Origin: Rotaria sordida
Taxonomy: Eukaryota > Rotifera > Eurotatoria > Philodinida > Philodinidae
NCBI GenBank assembly: GCA_905250125.1
Contig: CAJNOL010000576.1
Location: 58,828 to 122,827, forward strand
Reading direction: 5' to 3'
DNA length: 64,000 bases
Below, in pieces: positions 46,508-60,364 of this stretch. Numbering within the stretch: the first letter of the stretch is position 1; each line of letters begins with the position of its first letter. The position numbers and the translations under genes are program-made. Below the pieces are notes generated by a model. That model was given only the letters and a program-made list of their open reading frames with translations, ran no database searches and was not told the DNA's origin.

Positions 46508-46899
46508 TTGATCAACGTAGAAAAACATCACCATTTCTAATAGCATTATCAATTTTATTAAGTACATGTGTTATATTATGTCTTATATTTGTTTTACATT
46601 GGTTTGTTAATTATTATTATCGACAAAAATCTAATAAACATTCAAGAAGACAACGAAATTCAACACATAGTGGTGCTGAAGAAGTTAATCATGATTGGAT
46701 ATTTCTTGATAGAAATTCATTAGAAATGCCAATAAAACAACAAGAAAATTCATCATCAATACATAATTCAACACTTCATATAACATCAAATCCAATAAAT
46801 AATACATCAACAACATTACCACGACAAAAAGATTTATCTGAACTTACACATTTACAAATGATTGCTTATTTCGAGAATCTTAAAGAATCTCATGCATAG
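43715..46899 (+). CDS. TMEM132-family single-pass membrane protein
   Basis: Type I membrane protein of the TMEM132 family, thought to link adhesion and cytoskeleton in neurons. Exons 43715-44284, 44341-45038, 45100-45542, 45600-45745, 45845-46054 and 46120-46899 give 948 residues. A signal peptide lies at about 1-22. The extracellular part holds family blocks: MCAIVTAVN with TGYCLVTISVL, the LRIELSDTKLSRINGW strand pair, and VRAHLETDNTRVAIIKDDKIIGIGPG. An Asp/Asn-rich insert lies near 560-585. The transmembrane helix is about 826-852. The cytoplasmic HDWIFL at about 880-885 matches the HDWVWL motif of TMEM132. Exon 1 could instead end at 44239, but 44284 keeps the conserved IEIYFK strand. An AAT repeat at 46481-46507 encodes poly-Asn. 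Confidence 0.85.
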
Positions 46900-47402
46900 A
46901 ACATTTCTAATCTCAAGTTTCGTTTCTTTTTTGTTGGCATCAACACCGGTGTCATACTTTCTAGTCATTAAAAATATATGCAGTGAATTTTTTTCTTGAT
47001 TTAATTATATTGCCAGACAATAGACAGTGAGAGTACACTATCACATTATATTATTATGCTCAATTAGTCAAATATATACATATATTTAAAATTTCATTTA
47101 GCATTTTATGACACAAACTTTAAACAAATTTTTTTAATGTTGTGCATTTCATACGATTTACTTTTTCTTTTTCTTGGTTTTTTTTTTTTGTATTAATGTA
47201 ATGAGTTAGTTTTTTTCTTTTTTTTTTTTGTTTCTCTTCCGTGTTTCTTATTGAACATACATGTTAATTTGTATGTGTCTTATTTTCATCATTTCTTTGT
47301 TTTCTTTTTTTCGCATATAAAAAGACGTTGAATATATGCTAATATATTCTAACAAACTTAAAGAAGACAATAAGATGTCTATGTACGCAATGTATATATC
47401 GT
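46900..47402. other. Convergent 3' flanks
   Basis: T-rich spacer between TMEM132 (plus) and the BAG1-like gene (minus). It must hold both 3' UTRs. No other feature was seen. Confidence 0.45.
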
Positions 47403-47960
47403 TTATTTTGTTTTTGATGAATTAGGTGTAGCTGGTGGATTTTGTTCTTCATCATTTGATTGTTCAGATATTTGTTCTTTATTAGGTGTTGGAGGAGGTT
47501 GATCTGTATTAAGTGATGTTGATTGAGGTGGATCATATTGAGTACCAACAGAAGGTTTTAATTCATGTTGAAATTGTTCATAGTAATTCGGCGAATTTTG
47601 TTCACTAATATAATATGTTGTATTTATATTTGGTTGTTGATATTGTTGATATGAATTAACATTGTATTGTGCATTGATTTGTTGTATCTTGTCTGGAGGA
47701 GCCATTCGACCAACTAATCGAATAGTACCTAAATTTTTAATACCAAAACGACTTAATGGTTCATTAGGATATGAATGTAATTCTTGTCCATGAAAGACAA
47801 GATTTTGTAATGCTCGTGGTACACGAAAATCACGTTCAATAACATTCATTAAATCTGTAACAGTTGGTTCAGCACCATTATATGCTGGCACAGATATTTC
47901 ATGTATATCACCACCAAAATGTAATTGAAGTTTAACACAAAAAACGCGCGGTTGAAACAT
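47403..47960 (-). CDS. BAG1-like ubiquitin-domain protein without BAG domain
   Basis: Single exon, 185 residues. Residues about 8-85 form a ubiquitin-like domain closest to that of BAG1 (EPTVTDLMNVIERDF, VPRALQNLVFHGQEL, PLSRFGIKNLGTIRLVG). Such domains dock on the proteasome or other ubiquitin receptors. The remaining 100 residues are low complexity (Gln, Asn, Pro, Ser). The Hsp70-binding BAG helical bundle that normally follows is missing, and no downstream exon restores it. An acceptor (ATGATAG) lies 8 bases before the ATG. The DDX55 stop is 309 bp upstream on the same strand, so this is the last gene of a minus-strand run. Paralogue or truncated BAG1 cannot be told apart. Confidence 0.7.
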   Translation of the reverse strand: MFQPRVFCVKLQLHFGGDIHEISVPAYNGAEPTVTDLMNVIERDFRVPRALQNLVFHGQELHSYPNEPLSRFGIKNLGTIRLVGRMAPPDKIQQINAQYNVNSYQQYQQPNINTTYYISEQNSPNYYEQFQHELKPSVGTQYDPPQSTSLNTDQPPPTPNKEQISEQSNDEEQNPPATPNSSKTK

Positions 47961-48269
47961 AACTTATTCTATCATAAACATGTAAGAATGTAGTAACAAT
48001 TCGATTCTTCTCGACTTTTATTTCTGTTTGCAAACAAACAAAAAAAAAAGTGTTGCTTGACGGTATGTTGCTATTGGAGTTAAGAGGTAAAAAAAAAAAG
48101 AAAGAAAGAGAGAATAGAAAAAGGAAAAGAGTATTGATGTTCTTTTTTTTTGTCATACAACATGTTTTATTGCCCATAGTTATAACAAAATGAAAATGAA
48201 TGATTGAAAAGTTTTATTTAAAAACAATACAATAATAACAATAACAATAACATTTCATGATATATATAT

Positions 48270-51200
48270 TTATTCCATGTCAGATAATTGTTCATCTTCA
48301 CTTAATTCAAGTTCATTGTTTTTATTCTTTTTTAATTTTTGTAATTTCTATAAAAGAATTTAAAAAAAATGAATTCTTATCTTTATCATTTTCTTTAAAT
48401 CTATTTCGAGAAGAGATATTCAGAGTAAAAATTGATTCTATATTTTTAGTTTAGTTATTAATTTATCGAAATTTGAAAGATGTACGCCACTCAAAATTTC
48501 CGAAATTTTTTTTTTTCATATATCATTGAGTTACTTCGAAAAAATGATTCTTCAATTTTCAAAAAAATCTCGAATTCCAGATTTCATCACAAAACATGAT
48601 AATTTTCATACAATCATGAGTATAATAATTTCTTCTTCCAGTGCAGTTGTATAAATATTTTTTACCGTTTCGCGACAGAAAATTGACTGGAAAAAAAAGT
48701 AAATTTAAACTTACTTATTTTTCTAGTCAATTTATTGTCACGAAATAGGAAAAAATATTTATATAGTTGGACTGAATGAAAAATTGTCATCTTTTTGTGA
48801 TGAAATCTGAAATTTGAGATTTTTTGAAAAACCTACTTTTGAAAATTAGAGAGACGCTTGTTCGAAGTAACTCAATGTAGTTGTTTATCAAATCATGTAT
48901 TAAAAAGTGAAGAAAAAAATTTTGAGTTGCACGCACTTTATACAAAACAATGTATTCTTACATTATATCTTTGTAATCGTCGTTGTTTTTTTAATTTACC
49001 ATATTCTTTTGCAATTTCATCGATATGTTTTTCATTTTCAGCAAGTTCATTTTCAGCACCAATTATTCGTTCATTTTCTGCTTGTTCACGACGTAAACGT
49101 TTTAAACGATTTTTAAGTTTTTTTTCTTTTTTTATCGAAAATGCAACTGTCTGTTAAGTATAAATAAGAACAAGAATTAAAAAATCGATTAAAAAAAAAT
49201 ATTTTCTTTTTTATTTTTACTTTGACACGTTTTTTTATTTTCATATTTGGATCTTCTTTTTCCATTTGTCGTTTTTTTGCTAAACTTTTATCTCTATCAA
49301 ATAAAAAGAAAATAAATATTATTTTCAAAGAAAAAAAAAACTAAAATTAAAAATATATACTTGTATGGAATAGATTCAGCATCAACTATTTGATTTTGTT
49401 GATTAAACTTTGATGTATCACGGTTTTTAAATTCAGGCATTTTTGGTAAATGAACAAGTGCAAAAGCACCTTCAGCAACTCCACATAAATCAAGTTCTTT
49501 TAAACGTAAAAGAAGTGAACATTCATGTTTAGCATAAGCTTGAACATAAGAAACAAATGCTTGTTTCGATCGATCATAAATAGCTCTATTAAGATTAAAT
49601 AAATATTTAATGTATATATATATAACGCTCGGAATTCTCTACAACTTTGTTCATTTGGTTTTAGACTTATATTGAATTGTTGAAAAATATTTCGACTACA
49701 GCGAAGATATTCTCATCTTCAGATTTCTACAAATTGCTTTCTTACGAATTTTTTTGGTTTTGATTTAAATTACAATAATATCTTTTTTAGAAAAAAGTAA
49801 TTATAACTTCAGATAGTGTATTAAACTTTCCAACATTCTCTATCCTGTCAGTCTCGACTTGCTATTATTTGTCGGCAAATATATCAAATCTTTTTCTTTT
49901 TTATTATACTTACTTTCCTACAAATTGTATTTTATATGCCTTCAAGTAAGTGTAGTACGTGTTTGTTTTGTATAGAATGTTATACAATCCTACACGCCAT
50001 AGTAATAAGATTATGACTGACATGTAAGCAATTACATAGACAAGTTATATGGTTAGTAGATAACAAAAAAAAAAGAATTGAATTTTGAGCAAAATGTTGT
50101 GATTGCTAAGTTGAAGAGTACAAAAGATTAGATTGTATCGAAATAGAAAAGAACAATCATATACTTCTCTCCGACAAGGCTATTTTGCAATGTTTTCACT
50201 TCATGATTATTTTCGTCAATATTTCTTCTGATATTCTGAAATATATATCAAAAGATGCAGAATTTGGTGGCACACTTGCCATTTCAGAAAATTATTGTTA
50301 GCAAAAAAAAATTTGCATCATTTTTTTCGTTTTTTTTTTGACCGTCGCAACTGGACGATTGAGTAAATGTTAGTATTTTAAATTTTGTTCTAACTAACAA
50401 AAAGTTACTTGATAACAAATGCAACCGTTTTGTAGAACAAAAATTTCTCTGTCGAATGACTTTCTGAAAATGTATCTGAGTGTCGATGAAAAAAAGGAAA
50501 AAAGAAAATAATATTGTCTCGTTTAATCTATACCACCTGTTATTTGCCAGCAAATAATTATAAAGCGAGACTGACAAGATAGAGAACATTAAAGACCTTA
50601 ACGCACTATCCGAATTTATAATTAATTTTTATTAAAAAGATATTACTGTAATTTTAATCAAAACCAAAAAATTCGTAAAAAAAACAATTTATGCAGATCT
50701 GAAGACAAGAATGTGCGTCCACTGTAGTCGAAATACTTTTCAGCAATTCAATGTAAGTCTAAAACCAAATACGCAGGATTTTTGTATCAGAATATATGAT
50801 TGGTGTTTTGAAAACTAGGTATATTCAAAATATTGACTCCCACTATTTATTTCCAGAGACATATATAAAAATTCTTTTTTTTTTTATTTTGAATAATTCT
50901 TACTTATCACTAATTGCTAATTGTCGTACAATTGGTACAACATTTTCAATAGTGTTTATATCAGCTGTTATCATTTCATTTAATGGTACTTTTTGACTAT
51001 TAAGAAGAAAATTTACATATGCAGCTTCATTTGGTAGAAGCATTAAAAGTGCATTTCCAAGTTTACCAAGACGTGCTGTTCGACCACAACTAAAATAAAA
51101 TAAATAAATTATATTGAAAATAAATGAATTTTTACCGATGAACAAATTGTACAACTGTTGTTGGTGGATCAAATTGTATAACCCAATCAACATCAGGTAA

Positions 51201-53165
51201 ATCAATACCACGTGCAACAATATCTGTACATAAAAGAATTGTTGTTGTTGTTGTTGATATTTCGGAACGAAATTGTTCAATAACATTTAAACGTTTATTA
51301 CGTAATTTTCGATGTATAGAATAAATGTTTGTTGATGTTGATAAACGAAAAAGATATTTAAGTATACTTCCAAAATATTGTACACAAGCACATGTAGAAA
51401 AAAATATCATTATTTTAGCTGGACGTTGTTCATTTATAAAATGAATTAATTGACTTAATTTTTCATTTGGTTCACAAATCTAATTAAAAATAAACAAAGA
51501 AAAGAATAGGATCTTCTTTTTTTTTTTTGTTCTCATTATTATTATTATTATTATTATATTGTAAAAACAAAAGAATTAATTACCATATAAAAATTTTTTA
51601 ATGTTGATGGTGTACGTTGATCAGCAGCTGAACCTGTTTGTTTAACAGTTATTCGTACAGGATTTCGAAGACCAGCACGAATTAATTTTTCTAATTCATC
51701 GGTTTGAGTTGCAGAAAATAGACCGGTTCGTCTTTGTTTAGGAAGAGCATCGAAAATAGTATTTAGACTAGAAGAAAAAAAACCATATAAATTTTAACGT
51801 ATACAAACATCATAAAATAAAACTATTAGATAAGATATTCATACAGTAAAATCTACCTATAGTGGACATCCTTCGGACTTTTCAAAAGTCTCAACTATAG
51901 AGAGTACGATAATAGGATGTAGAGCACCTTGTTGCTTCTCTTTTTGATTAATGCTTTTGTTTGGTACCTTTATTCGACTTAAGACAAAGTCAGAGAATTT
52001 CAATGACATTATTTTGTTTTTAGTAAATTAAATCTGTCGGACAGTTTTTCATATTAGCTCTTCTCCGAATCGACGATATCCTATACACTAATTAATAAGT
52101 CATATCACAGCGTGTGGGTACCACAGTGTCGATAATCTGTAGAAATTCAGCTTCGACACGATGCTCTCTTTTTCTTGTATTATGGTAGAAAATCGACGTC
52201 AATACAATATTGCTCTTATATCCCTTTTGCCTAATGATTTAGTACAATGGACGTCTTCCTTCTTCTGTGATTCAAACGTCTAATTGATTAAGAAAAATTG
52301 CCATCATCTATATCCAATTATAGCCATCATAACATTTTCTCTAAGTTCATACACACTGTCCGCTGGAGTATTGCACGACTACTCGATATGTTCATACCGG
52401 GAGGTTTTACTGTAGCATCAATTTGAGTTTTTTTTGTTCTAATTTTCGGAATAACTTTACTATTAATGTACTTTTACCTAGTTAAAAATCCCAAATCTAA
52501 TAAACGATCAGCTTCATCCAAAATGAGTATTTCCTAATAAAGAAAAACAAAAATTCAATTTCGAAAAAATTAATTAATTTTGTACAAAACTTACAAGACT
52601 TTTAAGATTTGATATAAGATTAAATGAATTATTTTTTGTTTTAAGTAATTCTTCAAAACGACCTGGTGTTGCAATAACAATTGTACCACCATTATTTTGA
52701 AATTGTTTTATATCATATTCATGTTTAGTACCACCAACAAATAGAATACATGAAAAATGTTTTTGATCATCAAATGATTGAATAAATTCATTTGTTATAT
52801 CAAATGTTTGTTGAGCTAATTCACGTGTTGGTGATATAATTAATGAATGTATATGATATTTATCAAAATTATTTTCATTTGTATATTTTTTTAAAAGCAT
52901 TTCAAGTATTGGTACAACAAATGCAAGTGTTTTTCCACTACCAGTTACAGCTTCAACACAAACATCTTTATGTTGAAGAAAAAGTGGAATTGTTATAGCC
53001 TAGATTGAATAATATATATATTTCTGTTCTTTTGTTTTTTTGGCTTTATTAAACTACCTGTACGGGTGTCATTTTATTGAAATTTTTTCCTTTTAAAAAT
53101 TTAAAAATTTTTGGATTTAATGTTTGTAACCAACGATCAGTAAATGTTTCATTATTTTTACTCAT
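48270..53165 (-). CDS. DDX55: DEAD-box RNA helicase DDX55/Spb4
   Basis: Nucleolar ATP-dependent RNA helicase needed for 60S ribosome assembly. Ten exons on the minus strand: 53165-53058, 52999-52595, 52533-52478, 51767-51584, 51479-51136, 51089-50904, 49585-49361, 49293-49221, 49150-48962 and 48347-48270, giving 615 residues (human about 600). Q-motif region at about 26-41, Walker A AVTGSGKT 53-60, PTRELA 93-98, DEAD at 177-180, SAT 208-210 and HRCGRTAR 365-372. After the helicase core comes the Spb4-type block [21 protein letters not shown], then a Lys-rich coiled tail ending in an acidic stretch. Introns 3, 6 and 9 carry inverted-repeat elements. ATG 53165 lies 24 bases after a TATTTTAG acceptor. 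Confidence 0.95.
48524..48877. mobile_element. Fold-back element in DDX55 intron 9
   Basis: 354 bp. CATTGAGTTACTTCGAA at 48524 is mirrored by TTCGAAGTAACTCAATG ending at 48877. Similarity continues inward through the AGATTTCATCACAAAA and TATAAATATTTTTTACC blocks. No ORF. Confidence 0.85.
49652..50769. mobile_element. Inverted-repeat element in DDX55 intron 6
   Basis: About 1.1 kb. Arms of about 235 bp (49652-49885 and 50535-50769) are inverted copies: CATTTGGTTTTAGACTTA faces TAAGTCTAAAACCAAAT, and TATCCTGTCAGTCTCG faces CGAGACTGACAAGATA. The centre (about 650 bp) has only short, non-descript ORFs such as the minus one at 50284-50589. Accounts for nearly the whole 1,318 bp intron. Confidence 0.85.
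51844..52412. mobile_element. MITE with CAGTAAAA ends in DDX55 intron 3
   Basis: 569 bp flanked by TA on both sides. The left end is CAGTAAAATCTACC and the complement of the right end is CAGTAAAACCTCCC. Right next to the left end is TATAGTGGACA, also found in the small element at 14541. The interior has no transposase. Ends and TA duplication fit the Tc1/mariner-pogo group. Confidence 0.75.
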
Positions 53166-53189
53166 TGTTGTGTTCTTATTAGATTAAAT

Positions 53190-53197
53190 CTAAAATA
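53190..53197 (-). promoter_or_regulatory. Putative trans-splice acceptor of DDX55
   Basis: On the minus strand, TATTTTAG ends 24 bases before the DDX55 ATG, inside the 173 bp gap after the NDUFS8 stop. Confidence 0.45.
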
Positions 53198-53338
53198 GGA
53201 TCATAATATGCTAGGATATAGTCTTATTTTTTTTTATTTAATGGTTACTACGTTGTTTATGGTTGGACAAATGTAGATTCATTTATACACAAAACAAAAA
53301 AACAAAAGAAGAAAAAAAATTCTGTCTGTAATAAATTT

Positions 53339-55030
<1,692 letters not shown>

Positions 55031-55740
55031 GATTTATTTTTTTAAATAAAATTCTTTTTTTTTTCTTTCTAATAATAATAAAATAAACCAACAAACAAAC
55101 TCAATCGAGTATCAATTGTAATTATATATAATCTATGATTGTGGCGCCCTCTTGTATTAAAAACAAATTTTTCATAGTAAAATTAATTAAAACTTTTAAT
55201 CAATACAAATATTCTTTTTTAAAAAATCTTGAAATGAATTTAATAAATTATTTATTTTTATTTTATAATAATCTATCATTGGTTAAGTATCTCAAAACAG
55301 AAAGAGAATGAAAAGAAACATAGAATCAATGACGTCATATATACTATGCTTTGCATTGCTTATGATATTGTAACATACGCTTTTTCTCATTGAGAAAGGT
55401 ATAAATCTGAAAGCAAAATTAAAGCGTACATAAAAAACTCTTTTTCTTTCTATCAAAAAAATTAAATTGAGAAAAGGAAAATCTAATTAAAGAGATTCTT
55501 TCTTTTTCAAATAAACTAATCTTTATTATCATTCAATGATTTTTTCCTAATTCTCAAAAAACTAAAACCAAAAAAGAAATTCAAGAGAATCATTTCAATT
55601 TTTAAAAAAGTAAACCTCAAAAGATGACTCATCAAATTAACTAGTCTAGGAACATATCGGTCAGCTGTAATAATAATGACTCACACATTGATGTTTTGTT
55701 TTGTTTTTTTTTTTTGAAGTAAACAAAAATAAACAACAAG
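55031..55740. other. Divergent promoter region NDUFS8 / CECR2
   Basis: About 720 bp between head-to-head genes, AT-rich with poly-T and poly-A tracts. TGACGTCA, a CRE/ATF-type palindrome, occurs at 55329-55336. No other clear element. Confidence 0.4.
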
Positions 55741-55748
55741 TCAGGGTG

Positions 55749-58700
55749 ATGTCATCGGAATGGCCCGATACACAATTGTCAAATATACAAAAAAGTGAGT
55801 AAATAAAATATGTCAAATTTTGTTTTTTTTTTATTTTTTTTTAAATTTTTTAGCTTTACAAAATAGTTGGCAAATTCCATATATATCTTTATATGCTCGA
55901 ATTTTTTGTGATGCTTTTCAACTCTTCGATTTTCATCAAGAGGTTAATTATAAAATACTAAATATAAGTAATTAAGATTTTTTGTTTTTTTTTTTTTCAT
56001 TCAAGGAATTGGAAGATGCTTTATTATCTGATAATCCAGATGAAATTCATCCATTTCTTCAAGAACTTCTCATATCATTACTTTCCGGATTGACACGTTT
56101 GCATGTCAAGTTAGTTATCAAAAAGATTAAAATGAAAAAATAATTATTTTTTTTTTCCTTTCTATATTTAGTTCGAGTAATATGTTTATGATGTTAAGTA
56201 ATGTACTTAAACGATCTGATTTAACAATTGTTTCATCTATACCATCATCTATTATGACAATATCTGATGATACAATATCAACAATAGATTGGCAAGAAAT
56301 GGGAATATTTGAAAAAGTTACTGTACTTCGTGCTTTATGCGATGCAAGACTTGATCGACCAGATATTGAACAAGTTACTGAAGTAAGAAAAATTCGAAAG
56401 AAAATTTTTCATGTTGAAAATTTTCTTTTATAGACTATGTCAGCTGATTCAATTCGTTTTGAACCATTTGGAGAAGATTCACGTGGAAATAAATTATGGT
56501 ATTTTGGTGATACTCGTCTTTATTGTGATTCATCAAAGAAAAATACGGAGTAAATGAACGATTCTTTTTTATTATATAATAAGAGTATTTTACTATATAA
56601 AACTACAATTTATTTACACATGAATGCATTTTACTCTTGCATAGTAAAGTGCCGGTAATTCGAAATTTGAGTGAAACTTTTTTTTTGTCATGGTTAGATA
56701 GAGCTCGTCGACTTACCTATAAAAATAGTATAGTTAAAAGTAATTTTCATTCAATTTCGATCTTTATACTCCTTATTGTGTTCTTTTCGAACAGTCTGAC
56801 CTGTGTTTTCCCAAGGTCAAAATTTGTTTCATATATTGAGTATGTTATTCGATGTAGATTTTTGTGCTGATATCTGTTTCCGTCGGAATTGAATTTCTAT
56901 TGGTCAAAATCATAGAATATAAACTTAGATTTATGACTTTTTTTTTGCTATCATATATCGAAGAAATCGATTTTCTCAATAATCAAACAATGTTTTTCCA
57001 AAAGCGCCCAGAATATTTTTCCTAATTATACAACGAGTAAAATCAACAAAAAAAAAACTTGAATAAATATTAAAACTACCAAGACTTGATGCTTTTGATG
57101 TATTACAATTATTATAGACTTTTCTAATTTTCTCAAGTTTTACTACAAAAAAATCGTTCATAGTTGTCCAAAGCAACATTTTCTATACATAACTCGACAA
57201 GCTCTATCCAACTATGACAAAAAAAAGTTTTGTTCAAATTTCGAATTACCGACACTTTACTCCTCATCAAGTATTCACTAACTCCGTTTTTGTATCACTT
57301 GAGTGATCAAGGATAACATTTGACTTAGACTATAGCAGTAGTCTAAAACACAACATATGTGGAGATTGATAAAATGTCTGTAATGAAGACGATTACTAGT
57401 AATTCAAATTAGTCTCTCATCTATAATTCATTTCTAACTTTGATTTATTACATATTATCAGACTCGAAGATGAAATACCGATATAAAAATGATCATTCGA
57501 TATGAGAAATTTTCCTAGAAAGACAAAAAAAAAACACTCTTTACTTGATTGAATAGTTAATTTCTTTTTTTTGTTTTTTTGAATATTTAGAACATCAACG
57601 TGGGAATGTGTATGTCGTACATTAGATGAATGGAATATATTTATTGAGAATTTTCGTAAATTATGTTCAAAAAAAAATTCAAGTCTTAAAGATCGTAAAT
57701 TATTAGAACGTTTAATTACTTTATATGCTGAATTACCTGATATATATGCACGTAAAGAACGTGATAGACAACGTCGTTGGACATCTTATGAACCTAAACG
57801 TTCATCGACACGTCTTGAAGCTAAACGACAAAAACGCCTTGAATTAGAAGAAATAACACAAGAACAAAAAGTACGACACGAAAAATTTCTTGAATTTAAA
57901 CGACGACAAGAAGAAATTATTGCTAAAGAAAAAGAACGTTTAGAACGTAATGAACGTGTTAAACGACGAGAAGGTATAATAGAAACAAGAATTTATTTTT
58001 CTTCTTAGATATTTAATAAATATTTATATCTTGTTTTTTAGAACGTGCAGATCGTATTCGACGTCGTGCTGCTGTTGGATCATTAACAGGCATTGTTGAT
58101 GGTTCAGAGCATTCAGAAAATAGCAATGCATCATCAACATTATATGATGAAACTAGTAATCCAATTGATACCAGTGATATACATCAAAAAGGTAAAAAAA
58201 AAAAAGAATGATTATTTCATATTTTCTATTTCGAAAAACTTTTTTTTTATTTATTTTTAGTTTTGACTTTATTAAGAACAAATGAGAACAGTTGGCCATT
58301 TCTTGAACCTGTTACTGAAGAACTAGCACCTAATTATTTCTCAATTATAGAAGTAAGAATAGAAATTCAAAAAAAAAAAATTTTTTTTTAATCTATAATA
58401 ATTTTTCGCTTTTCTGATCATGCGTTCTAGAATTCTCGAAGGAGTTTGAATGTAGCCAATTGCTTTTTTTTTCTTGTTCAAAAGATCATATTTTGAAGGG
58501 ATCTTTTCTCTTTCCGAAGTTTCTGAAAAACGACTCATCCAAAATAGTTGACACTTTCAAGATAGATAGGTCTCGATGAATAGAGGAAAAGTTGTTTTAT
58601 ACGTCGAATTTTCAAATACTTTCTTCTAGAGAATATATCTGAATCGCAACGGCTAAAAATCGTCCCACTTTCTCAGATACAAATACTAGACACTGTTTCG

Positions 58701-60364
58701 GATGCCTACAGTTTTTTTTATCTCCTTCCTTTCATATAAAAAGATCAAAATACTGAGCGTATCTCCTAAAATATATGTTGTGTTTTTTTTTGCACTATAG
58801 CTTTTTCTTGTAAAATCAACGATGCAATATTTTTCAAAACAAGAAAAAGAGTGGAAACCTCAAACAGTGTCCAATGCTTGTAGGAAAAGTTTCAGTTCGA
58901 TCGAACGTATTATGTTAAAGAAACGAGCGCGACACAAGACTTGTTTCGTGTAAAAATTGATTTCGAAAAACAATTTTTTCTGTATATGTATCAGGACTTT
59001 TTTTCTCCGACTAAAGGAATCGAGAAATGGTCGTGTTAGAGATCCATGATCGATGCTCTCAGCATTTTTAGAAATTATCATTAAGAGAATTTTGCATACA
59101 AAGAATAATTGCAGTGCAAGTTATTCTGCTAGGGACTTCGAGAATTGAGTTTAATAAAAGTACTAACTAATAATGAAGAGCTCTCATTTATATGGCATTT
59201 GACAAAGGACACTTCCAAGTTATACTAAAAATCGAAAAATTTCTGATTTTAATATTCACAAAGAAGAAGGAGAGTCTGCTTAATTATGAAATATATTTTC
59301 TTTTTTAAATTCTTATTTAGAAACCAATGGATCTATCGACAATACAACAAAAAATAACTAATAAAGTTTATGTTAATAATTCAGCTGAATTTAATCAAGA
59401 TATTGAATTAATGGTTGCTAATTGTGAACAGTATAATGGCAAACGAAGCAGTAAGAAAATATAATTTAATCTATTTTCTTTTTTTGTGTTTATTTCTTTT
59501 TTTAATTTAGTTTTGGGTCGATTAGCTAATCGTTTTCATCGTTATTTTAAAGAATGTTGGACTGAATGTCAACCAATAACACCACAATTAGATGATGATA
59601 TTGACGATATAAATCATCATCGTGATAATCCACTTAAAAGACGTTTACATGAATCAACATCAACACCAATAACACGAGATAAAAATAATAATACAAGACC
59701 AAGAAAAAATTATCGACAATTAGCTGGATTAAGTGATGATGATAATGATGATGATGAAGCTGAATATATACCAATACCAAGTTCAAAACGCGTAAATTAT
59801 TTATAACAAAAAAGACAAAAAAAAAAAAAAAGAAATTCATTTTTCTAGGCTCGTCATTCAACTACATCTGTACCAATATATATAACAATTGATCCAAATT
59901 CTCCAGAATTTATTGTCTATCATGATCATTCATATTTTATACGTCATGAATCAATAAATTCATCAACAGATAATATACCTCGACGTAAATCATCAATATC
60001 AAATACAAAATCAATTATAAATATTCAAACTTCAACAGAACATCACCATCACCAACAACAACAAACTTGTTTACCTTCTGTTCAAGTTCTTAATCGTTTA
60101 CTTCTTGAACATCAACAAAAAATGAAAAATTCTTCATCAGATTCATCGATTAATCCTTCAACATCATCAACGAATACTATTGATTTTAGTGCTATTTTAC
60201 GAGCACTCTTAGCTAAACAAGGTCATCGTATAACAACAACTACGACTGAAAAAAATGTTAATAATAATACAGAAAATACTCTTTACTCATCATCACCTTC
60301 ATCATTACAACCTGTTATGAATTCTCAATTACAATCTGATTCATCATCAACGGCTGCATCATAA
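55749..60364 (+). CDS. CECR2: CECR2-like chromatin-remodelling protein (DDT and bromodomain)
   Basis: Non-catalytic partner of ISWI remodellers (CERF complex). Eleven exons: 55749-55794, 55854-55942, 56006-56109, 56172-56382, 56434-56549, 57591-57973, 58042-58191, 58261-58352, 59321-59450, 59511-59791 and 59849-60364, giving 705 residues, about half the length of human CECR2. The N-terminal DDT-like region covers about 17-90 (WQIPYISLYARIFCDAFQLF, ELEDALLSDN), followed by the WHIM-like LRALCDARLD and FEPFGEDSRGNKLWYFGDTR. A long basic coiled coil lies at about 245-330. The bromodomain is about 367-470 (SWPFLEPVTEELAPNYFSII, KPMDLSTIQ) with the acetyl-lysine-binding Asn436 in EQYNG. The C-terminus is Ser/Asn-rich and disordered. 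Confidence 0.9.
56643..57261. mobile_element. Inverted-repeat element in CECR2 intron 5
   Basis: 619 bp. AGTAAAGTGCCGGTAATTCG at 56643 is mirrored by CGAATTACCGACACTTTACT ending at 57261. Inner blocks GTCATGGTTAGATAGAGCTC and its near-complement continue the arms for about 90 bp. No meaningful ORF. It fills most of the 1,041 bp intron. Confidence 0.85.
58540..58945. repeat. Dispersed intronic repeat, CECR2 copy
   Basis: Related to 22850-23290 in the sorting nexin intron, with the same order of shared words. Within this copy, ACTAGACACTGTTT near 58685 faces AAACAGTGTCCAAT near 58863, so it too has inverted-repeat character. Confidence 0.6.

Noticed and set aside
47339..47548. Minus-strand ORF overlapping the BAG1-like gene
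   Set aside because: Out-of-frame shadow of the low-complexity tail.
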